Made by a program: the position numbers and the translations under genes
Part shown: piece by piece, positions 1 through 7,800 of the stretch
Numbering within the stretch: position 1 is the first letter of the stretch
How the letters are laid out: each line of letters starts with the position of its first letter
Assembly (NCBI GenBank): GCA_013290035.1
Contig: JABCYT010000010.1
Location: 1 to 16,003 of the forward strand
Direction of reading: 5' to 3'
DNA from: Alphaproteobacteria bacterium
Lineage (GTDB): Bacteria > Pseudomonadota > Alphaproteobacteria > Reyranellales > Reyranellaceae
DNA length: 16,003 nt
Notes under the pieces: generated by a model
What the model was told of the DNA's origin: nothing
The model's input: the letters and a program-made list of their open reading frames with translations, nothing else
Databases searched by the model: none

Positions 1-53
1 TGTCGAGCCACTTCGGCCGGACCGCCAGGTGCGAGCTGATCGTGGTGGCCTGA
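1..53 (+). CDS. C-terminal end of an unidentified protein (partial)
   Basis: The reading frame that starts at base 3 is open and ends in TGA at 51-53, giving the last 16 residues of a protein (ending CELIVVA). All 16 sense codons end in G or C, as in the real genes of the window, whereas the other frames do not show this bias, so I read it as the tail of a forward gene cut by the window edge. It converges on the SDR gene with an 11-bp gap. The fragment is too short to assign a family. Confidence 0.4.
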   Translation, partial: SSHFGRTARCELIVVA

Positions 54-64
54 GGCGACGGCAT

Positions 65-811
65 CTACAGCCCCTGCGCGCCGGCTACGGCAATGGCTTG
101 GCCGGTGACCCAGGAGGCGAACGGCGAGGCGAGGAACAGGGCGACGTTCGCGATCTCCTCGGGATGGCCCATGCGGCCGAACGGGATCGAGGCGAGCGTG
201 GCGTTGTAGAGCGTGGGATTGTCGCTCTTGCGGCGGTCCCAGACGCCGCCGAGAAACTCGATCGAGCCGGGTGCGATGCAATTCACCCGGATGTGGTCCT
301 TGGCGTACAGCGCGGCCTGCGTCACGGTGTAGTGGATCACCGCGGCCTTGATGGCGCCGTAGGGCGGCTGGCGCGCCGCGGGATGGTGGGCGGCGATCGA
401 GGAGATGTTCACCACGCTGCCCTTGGATTGCTTCAGCGCCGGCAACGCTTCCTGCGTCGCGTGCACGATCGACAGCATGTCGACGGCGAGGCTGCTGGTC
501 CAACCCTTGTCGTCGTCCGACCCGCCGAACGCCGAGGCGTTGTTGACCAGAAGATCCACGCCGCCCAGGTGGGCGACGGCCTCGCGCACATAGCCGCGCA
601 CCGCGTCGCCCTGCGAAAGGTCGGCGCTGGCGGCATGGGCCTTGCGGCCGAGCTTGGCGATCTCCGAGCGGGTCGCCTCGAGAGCCTTGGGGTCGCGGGC
701 GCAGATCGAGACGTCGCCGCCGCAGGCCGCGAAACCCAGCGCGATCGCCTTGCCGATGCCCCGGCTGCCGCCGCAAACGATGGCCTTCTTGCCCGCGAAG
801 TCTATCTTCAT
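65..811 (-). CDS. SDR family NAD(P)-dependent oxidoreductase
   Basis: A 248-residue classical short-chain dehydrogenase/reductase, the usual length for the family, and probably a cytosolic NAD(P)H-dependent alcohol/ketone or enoyl reductase of unknown substrate. The N-terminal Rossmann motif GGSRGIGKA (about residues 12-20) is the TGxxxGIG cofactor loop with Gly in place of Thr. NNAS follows in the middle. The catalytic Ser is in the NISSIAA segment and Tyr/Lys in YGAIK, then the CIAPG loop. The ATG at 811 is chosen because the fold starts there (MKIDFAGKKAIV) and AAGGAG lies about 8 nt upstream; a longer open frame to 1123 has no SDR homology and overlaps the divergent gene. It is divergent from the luciferase-like gene at 944, with 132 bp between the two starts. 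The last residues (AVAGAQGL) match the usual SDR C-terminus. Confidence 0.9.
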   Translation of the reverse strand: MKIDFAGKKAIVCGGSRGIGKAIALGFAACGGDVSICARDPKALEATRSEIAKLGRKAHAASADLSQGDAVRGYVREAVAHLGGVDLLVNNASAFGGSDDDKGWTSSLAVDMLSIVHATQEALPALKQSKGSVVNISSIAAHHPAARQPPYGAIKAAVIHYTVTQAALYAKDHIRVNCIAPGSIEFLGGVWDRRKSDNPTLYNATLASIPFGRMGHPEEIANVALFLASPFASWVTGQAIAVAGAQGL

Positions 812-943
812 CACGACATCTCCTTGTTCACGACCGGCCGCCGCCGTTGCAGCCATTGCCTTCATATCATTGCCGAGATTTGCAAGGACCCAGGCATTTT
901 GCGAACAATGGCCAACCCAGGTTCCCCGGTACAGGAGTCTTCG

Positions 944-1798
944 ATGTTGCTGAACGCCCTCTTTCCGACGCGCGACATTGGCACCGACCCGGCGAAGATC
1001 CGGGATTGGGCGCAGGCCGCGGAGGGGCTCGGCTACCACTGCATCGAGGTCGCCGACCACGTCTTCGGCGCGGCGCCACGCGGCGACTGGAAGCCGGTCT
1101 ACAGCGAGCACGATCCCTTCCACGAGACCTTCACGACCATGGCCTTCATCGCCGCCGTCACCAAGACGATCAAGCTATGCAGCGGCGTGCTGATCCTGCC
1201 GCAGCGGCAGACCGGGGTGGTCGCCAAGCAGGCGGCCGAGGTCGACATCCTGAGCGGCGGGCGGCTGCGGCTGGGCGTCGGCGTCGGCTGGAACCATGTC
1301 GAGTACGAGGCGCTCGGCATGGAGTGGAAGACGCGCGGCGCGCGGCAGGCCGAGCAGATCGAGGTGATGCGGCGCCTGTGGACCGAGGACCTGGTCAGCT
1401 TCAGCGGCAAGTTCCACACCCTGGTCGACGTCAACCTGCTGCCGGTGCCGGTGCAGCGCCCGATCCCGGTGTGGTTCGGCGGATCGTCGGACGCCGTGGT
1501 CAAGCGTGCCGCCCGCATCGGCGACGGCTGGATGCCGATCCTGGCGCCCGAGCAGGCCGAGCCCAAGCTGGCGATGCTGCGCGAGCATCTGAAATCGTTC
1601 GGACGGGATCCCGCCGCCTTCGGGCTCGAAGGATGGCTGCGCATGAACGAGGCCGACCCGCAGTTGTGGGCTGCGGCCGCACAAGGCTGGAAGCGTCTCG
1701 GCGCCCAGATGGTGATGCTCTATCCCATGTACCGCATGCCTGAGCTCGACCGTCAGATCGAGACCTTGCGGCGCTTCAAGGAGGTGGCGGGCGGATAG
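944..1798 (+). CDS. LLM class F420-dependent oxidoreductase (Rv2161c-like family)
   Basis: A 284-residue luciferase-like monooxygenase superfamily protein (bacterial-luciferase TIM barrel) that should bind F420 or FMN. Typical landmarks are the N-terminal FPTRDIG strand, AEGLGYHCIEVADHV, the long GVLILPQRQ strand with the QAAEVDILSGGRLRLGVGVG segment, WNHVEYEALG, and the PIPVWFGGSSDAVVKRAARIGDGWMP flavin/phosphate-binding region. The pattern is closest to the TIGR03619-type F420-dependent group; that is family recall, and an FMN-dependent alkanal or sulfonate monooxygenase cannot be excluded. The ATG at 944 has AGGAG 6-7 nt upstream, while the earlier in-frame ATG at 908 has no well-placed ribosome site. 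It is divergent from the SDR gene. Its last 46 bp overlap the 3' end of the reverse-strand methyltransferase. Confidence 0.88.
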   Translation: MLLNALFPTRDIGTDPAKIRDWAQAAEGLGYHCIEVADHVFGAAPRGDWKPVYSEHDPFHETFTTMAFIAAVTKTIKLCSGVLILPQRQTGVVAKQAAEVDILSGGRLRLGVGVGWNHVEYEALGMEWKTRGARQAEQIEVMRRLWTEDLVSFSGKFHTLVDVNLLPVPVQRPIPVWFGGSSDAVVKRAARIGDGWMPILAPEQAEPKLAMLREHLKSFGRDPAAFGLEGWLRMNEADPQLWAAAAQGWKRLGAQMVMLYPMYRMPELDRQIETLRRFKEVAGG

Positions 1799-2430
1799 TT
1801 GGACAGGCGGTAGCTCCAGATGCCCATCGGCGGAACATTGCGCCACTCGCGCCCGACGAAGGTGGCGTCGAGGTTGAGGACGGCTTCAGCCGGATCGACC
1901 GGCGGCCGGAAGCCATAGGTATACTGGATGATGGCGCCGCCGGACGGCATGCGCCGGAACGCTTCCGCATAGCAGCGTGCGGCCGCTTGCGGCGGGACGA
2001 CACGCATCGGCAAGCCGCTCAGCACGACGCCAACCGACGGGATCCGCGCGCCGGCCAGGATGCCAGCGAGCTCCAAGGCGTTGCCGTGCAGCACCTGCAA
2101 GCCGGAAAAGCGCCTTGCCAGCGAGCCGCACAGCTCGGCGTCGCGTTCCACCACGACGATCCGGTCGACGGCGCAACCCGTTTCGATGAGGGCTTCGGTG
2201 ACCGCCCCGGTGCCGGCGCCAAGCTCGAGGACCGGGCCGCTGCCGGGAATCGCGGCGTCGAGCACCGCCTGCGCCAGCCGCCGGGCGGTCCAGTAGCTGC
2301 TGGCGAACGGCAAGCCCACGGCGACCGGGTCGCGGGCCCAGCCGCGCAAGAAAGGCAGAGGATTGGCGAGCGTCGGCCGGCGTACCAGACCTTGGCCCGT
2401 TCTCCCTCGTTCGTTGATACCCACGTTCAC
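1753..2430 (-). CDS. Class I SAM-dependent methyltransferase, phospholipid N-methyltransferase-like
   Basis: Predicted 225-residue Rossmann-fold methyltransferase. Motif I VLELGAGTGAVTEALI binds S-adenosylmethionine. VVVERDAELC carries the acidic residue that contacts the ribose. LHGNALEL and VVLSGLPMRVVPP complete the core, and IIQYTYGFRPPV is near the end. The leading FLRGWARDPVAVG stretch and the SGLP/QYTYG motifs are those of the PmtA/COG3963-type group, so the likely role is methylation of phosphatidylethanolamine at the inner membrane surface or of another lipid-like substrate. The start is uncertain: I prefer the GTG at 2430 with GGA 6 nt before it; a second GTG at 2424 is possible. 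The open frame continues to 2658, but that part has no family match and runs into the divergent gene. The 3' end overlaps the convergent luciferase-like gene by 46 bp. Confidence 0.85.
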   Translation of the reverse strand: MNVGINERGRTGQGLVRRPTLANPLPFLRGWARDPVAVGLPFASSYWTARRLAQAVLDAAIPGSGPVLELGAGTGAVTEALIETGCAVDRIVVVERDAELCGSLARRFSGLQVLHGNALELAGILAGARIPSVGVVLSGLPMRVVPPQAAARCYAEAFRRMPSGGAIIQYTYGFRPPVDPAEAVLNLDATFVGREWRNVPPMGIWSYRLSNYPPATSLKRRKVSI

Positions 2431-2472
2431 GGCGTTTCCAACCAAGAATCTTGCAGATGAGGCGACGACTTC

Positions 2473-2488
2473 TACGAAAAGTATCGTA
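2473..2488. promoter_or_regulatory. Inverted repeat in divergent intergenic region (operator candidate)
   Basis: TACGA (2473-2477) and TCGTA (2484-2488) form a perfect 5-bp inverted repeat with a 6-bp spacer inside an unusually A/T-rich patch of the 166-bp region between the divergent methyltransferase and luciferase-like genes. The position and symmetry fit a dimeric regulator site or a promoter overlap. No convincing -35/-10 pair could be fixed for either gene, so this is a weak candidate. Confidence 0.25.
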
Positions 2489-2596
2489 TTGATTCCGGGC
2501 ACCCGAAGCTGTCCTGCAGAGAACCGCCGGCCGTAGCGGAAACAACCAGGCGGGCCAGAGATAATCCCTCGAACGTCCGCCGAAGGAAAGGTCACG

Positions 2597-3505
2597 ATGT
2601 CCGAATCGCTCCCCGCCCTGTGCCTGATCGCCGTGCCCGGTCGACGCCGCCGCACCATCGAACTCAGCCAGGAGACCGAACGGCGCGGCTACGCCGGCAT
2701 CTACGTGTCGAGCCCGTTCGGCAACATGTCGATGTGCGAGGCGCTGTCGTGGAACACTCAATCGATCGTGTTCGGCACCACGATCGCACCGATCTATCAG
2801 CGCACCATCGTCGATTTCGCGCAGAGCGCGGCGATGATGCAGGAGGTCTCGGGCGGACGGTTCCGGCTGGGCATCGGCATCGCGCACGGGCCGTCGCATG
2901 TGCGCATGGGCGTGACGCCGGGCAAACCGCTGGCCGACACGCGCGCCTTCATCGAGAAGTTCCGCGCCGAGGAGTCGTTCGGTCCCCTGCCGCCGATCAT
3001 CGTCGCGGCGCTGCGCAAGCGCATGGTCGCGCTGTCGGGCGAACTTGCCCAGGGCGTCGTGTTCGCCAACGCGTCGCTGTCGCATATGGGCCAGTCGCTC
3101 GAGGCGCTGCCTGCGGCCAAGCGCACCGATGCAGGCTTCTTCATCGGCAACATGATCCCGACCTGCATCAGCGACGACGTCGAGGCCGCCAAGGCGGTAA
3201 ACCGGCGCACGCTCACCAACTACGCGTTCCTGCCGAATTACCGGAACTACTGGAAGGAAGCCGGCTACGTCGAGGAAATGGACGCGATCGAGACAGCCGT
3301 CGCGGAAGGCCGCCGCGACGAGGTGGCAAAATATCTCTCCGACAAGTGGCTCGCCGACAACACGCTGTTCGGGCCGGCAGCGAAGGTGCGCGAGGGCGTC
3401 GCCGCCTGGCGCGCGGCGGGTGTGCATACGCCGATCCTGGTGCCCTCCTCCGCCGCCGGCAACCAGATGAAGGCGATCGAGGAAGTCTTCGCCGCGTTCG
3501 GTTGA
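2597..3505 (+). CDS. LLM class flavin-dependent oxidoreductase
   Basis: A 302-residue luciferase-like TIM-barrel protein, distinct in sequence from the one at 944. Recognisable parts are ETERRGYAGIYVSSPFGN near residues 26-43, TTIAPIYQRTIVDFAQSAAMMQEVSGGRFRLGIGIAHGPS (the conserved strand 3-4 region of the fold) and GPAAKVREGVAAWRAAGVHTPIL at the C-terminus. These support binding of reduced FMN or F420; the substrate is unknown. The ATG at 2597 is preceded by GAAGGAAAGG with good spacing. It is divergent from the methyltransferase and sits 126 bp upstream of the binding-protein gene on the same strand, so the two may share a role in taking up and oxidising one compound, but a hairpin separates them and nothing proves an operon. 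Confidence 0.87.
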   Translation: MSESLPALCLIAVPGRRRRTIELSQETERRGYAGIYVSSPFGNMSMCEALSWNTQSIVFGTTIAPIYQRTIVDFAQSAAMMQEVSGGRFRLGIGIAHGPSHVRMGVTPGKPLADTRAFIEKFRAEESFGPLPPIIVAALRKRMVALSGELAQGVVFANASLSHMGQSLEALPAAKRTDAGFFIGNMIPTCISDDVEAAKAVNRRTLTNYAFLPNYRNYWKEAGYVEEMDAIETAVAEGRRDEVAKYLSDKWLADNTLFGPAAKVREGVAAWRAAGVHTPILVPSSAAGNQMKAIEEVFAAFG

Positions 3506-3545
3506 GGGAAAAGCCGCGCCACGGCCCCTCTGTCCCTTCGGAGCA

Positions 3546-3568
3546 CCTCGCCAACTTCGTTGGGGAGG
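3546..3568 (+). terminator. Stem-loop between the luciferase-like gene and the binding-protein gene
   Basis: CCTC-G-CCAAC, loop TTC, GTTGG-G-GAGG: nine base pairs with one G/G mismatch, 41 nt after the TGA of the upstream gene. No T-run follows, so it may be a weak or factor-dependent terminator, or an mRNA-processing hairpin that separates expression of the two genes. Confidence 0.35.
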
Positions 3569-3592
3569 AAGCCAGCTCTGCCGGGAGCGCTG

Positions 3593-3601
3593 TGCTAGTA
3601 T
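3593..3601 (+). promoter_or_regulatory. Possible extended -10 promoter for the substrate-binding protein
   Basis: TG-C-TAGTAT fits an extended -10 element (4 of 6 matches to TATAAT plus the TG dinucleotide) about 30 nt before the ATG at 3632; the TG is at 3593-3594 and the hexamer at 3596-3601. No clear -35 is present at 17 bp. It lies just after the stem-loop, where a gene-specific promoter would be expected. Weak evidence. Confidence 0.22.
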
Positions 3602-3631
3602 TCCCTCAATAAAGCGACTGGGAGGAAACGA

Positions 3632-4840
3632 ATGCGATACGCGAAGGCCGCTGTTGCGGCGTTGCTGTCCTGCTGCCTGCTCGGCGGCACGGCGCTGGCT
3701 CAGAACAACGCCGTGAAGATCGGCGTGCTGGACGACATGTCCGGCCCCTACGCCGAGAATACCGGGCCGGGCGATGTCCTCGCGGCCAAGTACGCCATCG
3801 CCGATTTCGGCGGCTCGGTGCTGGGCAAGCCGATCGAGCTGGTCAGCGCCGATTTCCAGAGCAAGGTCGATGTCGGCGTCGGCATCGCCAAGCGCTGGTA
3901 CGACGACGAGAACGTCGACATGGTGATCGGCATCCCGAACTCGGCGATCGCGCTTGCGCTGGTGAAGGTCGCCGAGGAGAAGAACCGCATCGTCATGCCG
4001 ACCGCGGCGGCGACCTCGGCGCTGACCGCCAAGGCCTGCGGCCCCAACAGCATCCACTGGATCTACGACACCTACGGCCAGACCAAGACCATCGTCAACG
4101 CGCTCAGCAAGCAGGGCATCGACAGCTGGTTCTTCGTCACCGTGGACTACGCCTTCGGGCTGGCGATCGAAGCGGACGCCACCGAGTTCATCAAGGCGGC
4201 GGGCGGCAAGGTGCTGGGTTCGGCGCGCCATCCGCTGAACTCGCAGGACTTCTCCGCCTACCTCGTACAGGCGCAGGCCTCGAAGGCCAAGGGGCTGATG
4301 GTCGCCAATGGCGGCAACGACATCGTCAACGCCGTCAAGCAGGCGGCCGAGTTCGGCCTGGCCAAGCAGGGCATGCGGATCAGCGCGCCGCTGGCGCAGT
4401 TCCCCGACGTGCACGGCGTCGGGCTGAAGATCGCGCAGGGCCTGCTGATCTCGAGCCCGTTCTACTACGACATGACTCCCGAGGCGCGCGCCTTCACCGA
4501 CCGCTTCACCAAGGAGATGGGCCGGCCGCCCAGCTTCATCCAGGCCGGCACCTATGGCGCCGTGCTGCACTACCTCAGGGCCGTGAAGGAAGCCGGCACC
4601 GACGAGGCCAAGGCCGTGCTGGCCGCGATGAGGAAGCTGCCGATCAACGACTTCATGACCAAGGACGGCAGCGTTCGCGAGGACGGGCGGGTCATCCGCG
4701 ACATGTACCTGATGCAGGTCAAGACGCCCGAGGAGTCCAAAGGCGAATGGGATCTGGCGAAGATCATCGCCACCGTGCCGGGCAAGGAGGCGTTCCGGCC
4801 GCTGGAAGAAGGCGGGTGTCCGTTGGCCGGGAAGAAGTAG
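3632..4840 (+). CDS. ABC transporter substrate-binding protein, branched-chain amino acid (LivK) type
   Basis: A 402-residue periplasmic binding protein of the Peripla_BP_6 type. Residues 1-23 form a Sec signal peptide (basic MRYAK, hydrophobic core, TALA then cleavage before Gln24); there is no proper lipobox. The mature part opens with VKIGVLDDMSGPYAENTGPGD, the diagnostic first strand and ligand loop of the family, and continues with AIADFGGSVLGKPIELVSADFQ, a Ser/Ala-rich second-lobe entry and WFFVTVDYAFG. GGAGGAAACG precedes the ATG. Members feed ABC importers of amino acids, aromatic compounds, urea or amides; the ligand cannot be told here. No permease or ATPase gene (livHMGF) lies in the window, so it is an orphan binding protein, common in alphaproteobacteria that carry many such genes. 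It converges on the giant surface-protein gene with a 30-bp gap. Confidence 0.93.
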   Translation: MRYAKAAVAALLSCCLLGGTALAQNNAVKIGVLDDMSGPYAENTGPGDVLAAKYAIADFGGSVLGKPIELVSADFQSKVDVGVGIAKRWYDDENVDMVIGIPNSAIALALVKVAEEKNRIVMPTAAATSALTAKACGPNSIHWIYDTYGQTKTIVNALSKQGIDSWFFVTVDYAFGLAIEADATEFIKAAGGKVLGSARHPLNSQDFSAYLVQAQASKAKGLMVANGGNDIVNAVKQAAEFGLAKQGMRISAPLAQFPDVHGVGLKIAQGLLISSPFYYDMTPEARAFTDRFTKEMGRPPSFIQAGTYGAVLHYLRAVKEAGTDEAKAVLAAMRKLPINDFMTKDGSVREDGRVIRDMYLMQVKTPEESKGEWDLAKIIATVPGKEAFRPLEEGGCPLAGKK

Positions 4841-4842
4841 AG

Positions 4843-4878
4843 ACGGCTGGAAAAGCCGCGGCGTGCGGTGTCAGCCGT
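4843..4878. terminator. Convergent stem-loop between binding protein and surface-protein genes
   Basis: Two alternative hairpins are nested in the 30-bp convergent gap. CGGCT (4844-4848) pairs with AGCCG (4854-4858) around a GGAAA loop. ACGGCTG (4843-4849) pairs perfectly with CAGCCGT (4872-4878), the latter reaching into the last codons of the reverse gene. On the reverse strand the short hairpin is followed by a pyrimidine-rich stretch. A bidirectional terminator is the simplest reading; no true T-run exists. Confidence 0.38.
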
Positions 4879-7800
4879 GGAAGGGCGAGCTTGGGGTGGC
4901 GGCGGCGAAGAGCTGGTCGGCGGATGGAGAGGCCGCGCCCTGAAGCGCAGCGTTCAGGTCGTGTGAGGCGGCGCCGGCCGCGTCACCCATCGCCGACATG
5001 GATTGCAGTAACAAGGCGGGCGAGAAGGATGTCCCGGGCCCGGCTGGCGCGGACCTGTCGTCGAACAGCGAGGCGCCCGGCGCCACGCGCCAGGCTTCGG
5101 CGAAGCTGCCGAGAATCTGCTCGTTGCTGAGCGACTGCGACAGCACGGAGCCGTTGGGCAGCTGGAAGTCGGTCGCTTGCCCGCTGTCGCTGCCCAGCAG
5201 GCCCTGAACCGATCCGGGTCCGTCCCGCGGTCCGAGCCCGACCGACCAGTCGAGCCAGCCACCCTGACCGGTGACGGCGACGGTGACGGACTCGCCGCCA
5301 TTCCACGTCAGCCGATAAGCGTTGGCGGAAAGCCGCGCGAGTGTGCCATCCGCGAGGTTCTGCGTCGCACCGACCTGCAGCGTGTCTGCCGCGCCGTTGA
5401 CGTAGACGGGATTGCTCCGGCCGACGGCGAAGGTCACGCGATCATCGCCGAGTTGGGCGGCAAGCGCCGTCGTAATGCTGGTGGCGCCCGGGGCGGTCGC
5501 GGTCCGGATCTCGATCCCCCAGGGATTGTCGGGCTGGGTCGAGCGCACGGCCACGAAGTCGCCGAGAGCCTGGAAGTCGTAGTGCAGGCCGTCGAAGGTG
5601 GTCATATGGACGTCGCCGATACCACCGGTGACATTGGTGCCGCCGAGGCCGTCGTCCTGCACGGCAAAGCTGTTCGATGCGTAGTTGCCGGCGACAAGGA
5701 GTCGAATGGCGCCCAAGGGGGTGTCGAGCGTCAGCACGCCGTCGGACCAGGTCGCGCTCGTCGCATCCGTGCTGGCGATGTCCAGCACGTCGCCGGGGCT
5801 GAAGCCGGTGATCGTGCCCGCGAAGGCGCGTGCGTCGTTGAGCACGGCCCGCGAGTTTGGGTTGAAAGCCAGCGTCTGGCCGCTGCCGACCGCCGCCTGC
5901 ACCGTGAGTGTCGCGCCGGTGGCGACGGAGAGCGAGCCTGAGCCGATGACGCTGCCGTAAAGCAGCAGGTTGCCGCCGGCGGCCGCGATCGCGCCCTCAT
6001 TGTCGATGTCGGCCAGCATCACGGTGTCGTTGCCGCCGCCGTCGCCCGAGATCGTGCCCGCGCCCGAGACAATACCGCCCGCGGCGACGTCGATGGCGCT
6101 GGCGCGGACAGTGGCGTTGGCGCCGCCCAGCGTGACCAGGCCGGTGGCGCCGACCGACAGCGCGCCGGTCATCGCGAACGAGGCGGCGTCGTCGGTACTT
6201 TCGCCGACCATCACCGCGCCGGCGCCGGCCGCGCCACCGACAGCGGCACTGCCATATACCAGCAGCATGCCATACCAGCCGATGTCGATCCGGCCGCTGC
6301 CGCCCGCGGTGCCGCCGACCGTGAGCAGGCCGGTGTTGGTTACGTTGGTGGTGTCTGCGATGGTCGCTTGTGCGGCGCCGACGGCGACCTCGCTGCCATT
6401 CTCGATCTCGAGGAGACCGGTCCCACCGGCGCCGACGGCCAGGGTGCTGGAGGTTGCCGCGGCATTGGCGACCAGCAGCTCGCCGCCGTCGAGCGTGACC
6501 GATCCCTGGCTCCCGGCGCGCGCGCCGATCGTGGCATTGAAGGCCGTCGCCTGGCCGGTCGTGCCGTTGTCCATGCCGTTGATCAGCAGCGCGCCGGTGC
6601 CGGCATCGCCGACGGTGAGCTGGCCGGATGTCATCCATTCGCCGCCATTGACGATCACGCTGCCCTGGCCGCCGGCCAACTGGCCAATGTCGGCGGCGCC
6701 GTCCGAAACGCTCGCGGCGACGCCCAGCAGCTCGAGCGTGCCGGTGCCCCCGGCGCCGACCACCACAGCGCTGTTGGCCGCGATCTGCTCGAGGTTCAGC
6801 ACCGTGCCGGTGCTGCCCGCCGACTGGCCGATGACGAGGGCGTTCGACAGCGTGCCGGTGAGCGCCAGCGCGCCACCCATCAGGGTGAGAAGGCCCTGCC
6901 CCGCGCCACCCACGATCGCTTCCGCCTGAGCGGTCAGCACAGCGCCGCCGGCGAGCGTGAGCGCGCCGCCGCTGTCGACCAGGAGTGCCACGACGCCGCG
7001 TCCCTGGACCACGACCTGCCCGGTCAGCGTCGTTGTTCCCGTGACCTGCATCTGGCCGACGGCACCGTCGCCCGACACCGTATGGCTGCCCGCACCGAAC
7101 GCGGCGACGTTGGTGCCACCCGGTAGCACGGTGCCACCGCCGACCGCGGCCGACCAGTTCAAGGGATCGTCGAAGCTGTCGCCGTGGGCGCCGGTCCAGT
7201 CGAACTGGAGGGAGGCGTAATTGTTGGAGACATTGATCGTCGCAGACCCGGTGGTGGTCGCGTAGTTGGAAGCGGTGATCGTGATGGTGTCGACGTCGTG
7301 CCCGGACGTCACACCCTTGTAGGTGAGGGTCTGCAGACTCCGCTCGACCGCGCCAAGCGTGCCCCGCAGGATGAGCGTGGTGGTGCCGCTACCGGTAACG
7401 GTGGTGTTGCCGTTGTCGTCGTCGGCAGACAGCAGGCCATTGCCCGGGCCCGTCACAAGTTTGACGGTGACCGTCAGGTCGGTGGGCGCGGTGGCTGGAA
7501 GCGGTGTCTCGACGACGATGTTCGGCACGTCGACGGGCGCCCCGACAGCGCCCTCGAGCGTACCGGGCGCAACGACGATCGGCGCGACGCCCGCCGCCGT
7601 GGGGGCCACGAACGCGATGGTGTTGCCGGAGATGACGGTGGGGACGAGCCCGGTCAGGGTGGTGTTGGGTGTCAGGGTGAAACTGAGCGGTCCGCCGGTC
7701 GACAGATTGACGGTGAGCGTCGAGCCGGCGTAGCTCGCGCTGGTTACCGTTACGCCCTGCAGAACCAGCTGGTCGGCGAAAGAAAAGCCGCTGATGGTGC

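Noticed and set aside
29..943. N-terminal extension of the first luciferase-like protein by about 300 residues
   Set aside because: The extension is antisense to the SDR gene and has no family match; the LLM fold begins at the ATG at 944 with its own AGGAG.
812..943. Promoters in the SDR/luciferase-like divergent gap
   Set aside because: TTGCAA- and TATGAA-like hexamers are present on the reverse strand but at 13-bp spacing; no pair with acceptable spacing was found on either strand.
1886..4570. An 894-codon open frame on the - strand across the second luciferase-like and binding-protein genes
   Set aside because: Its composition (RR, HHD, LGR runs) is typical of antisense to GC-rich coding DNA, and both forward genes under it have clear families, ribosome sites and, for one, a signal peptide.
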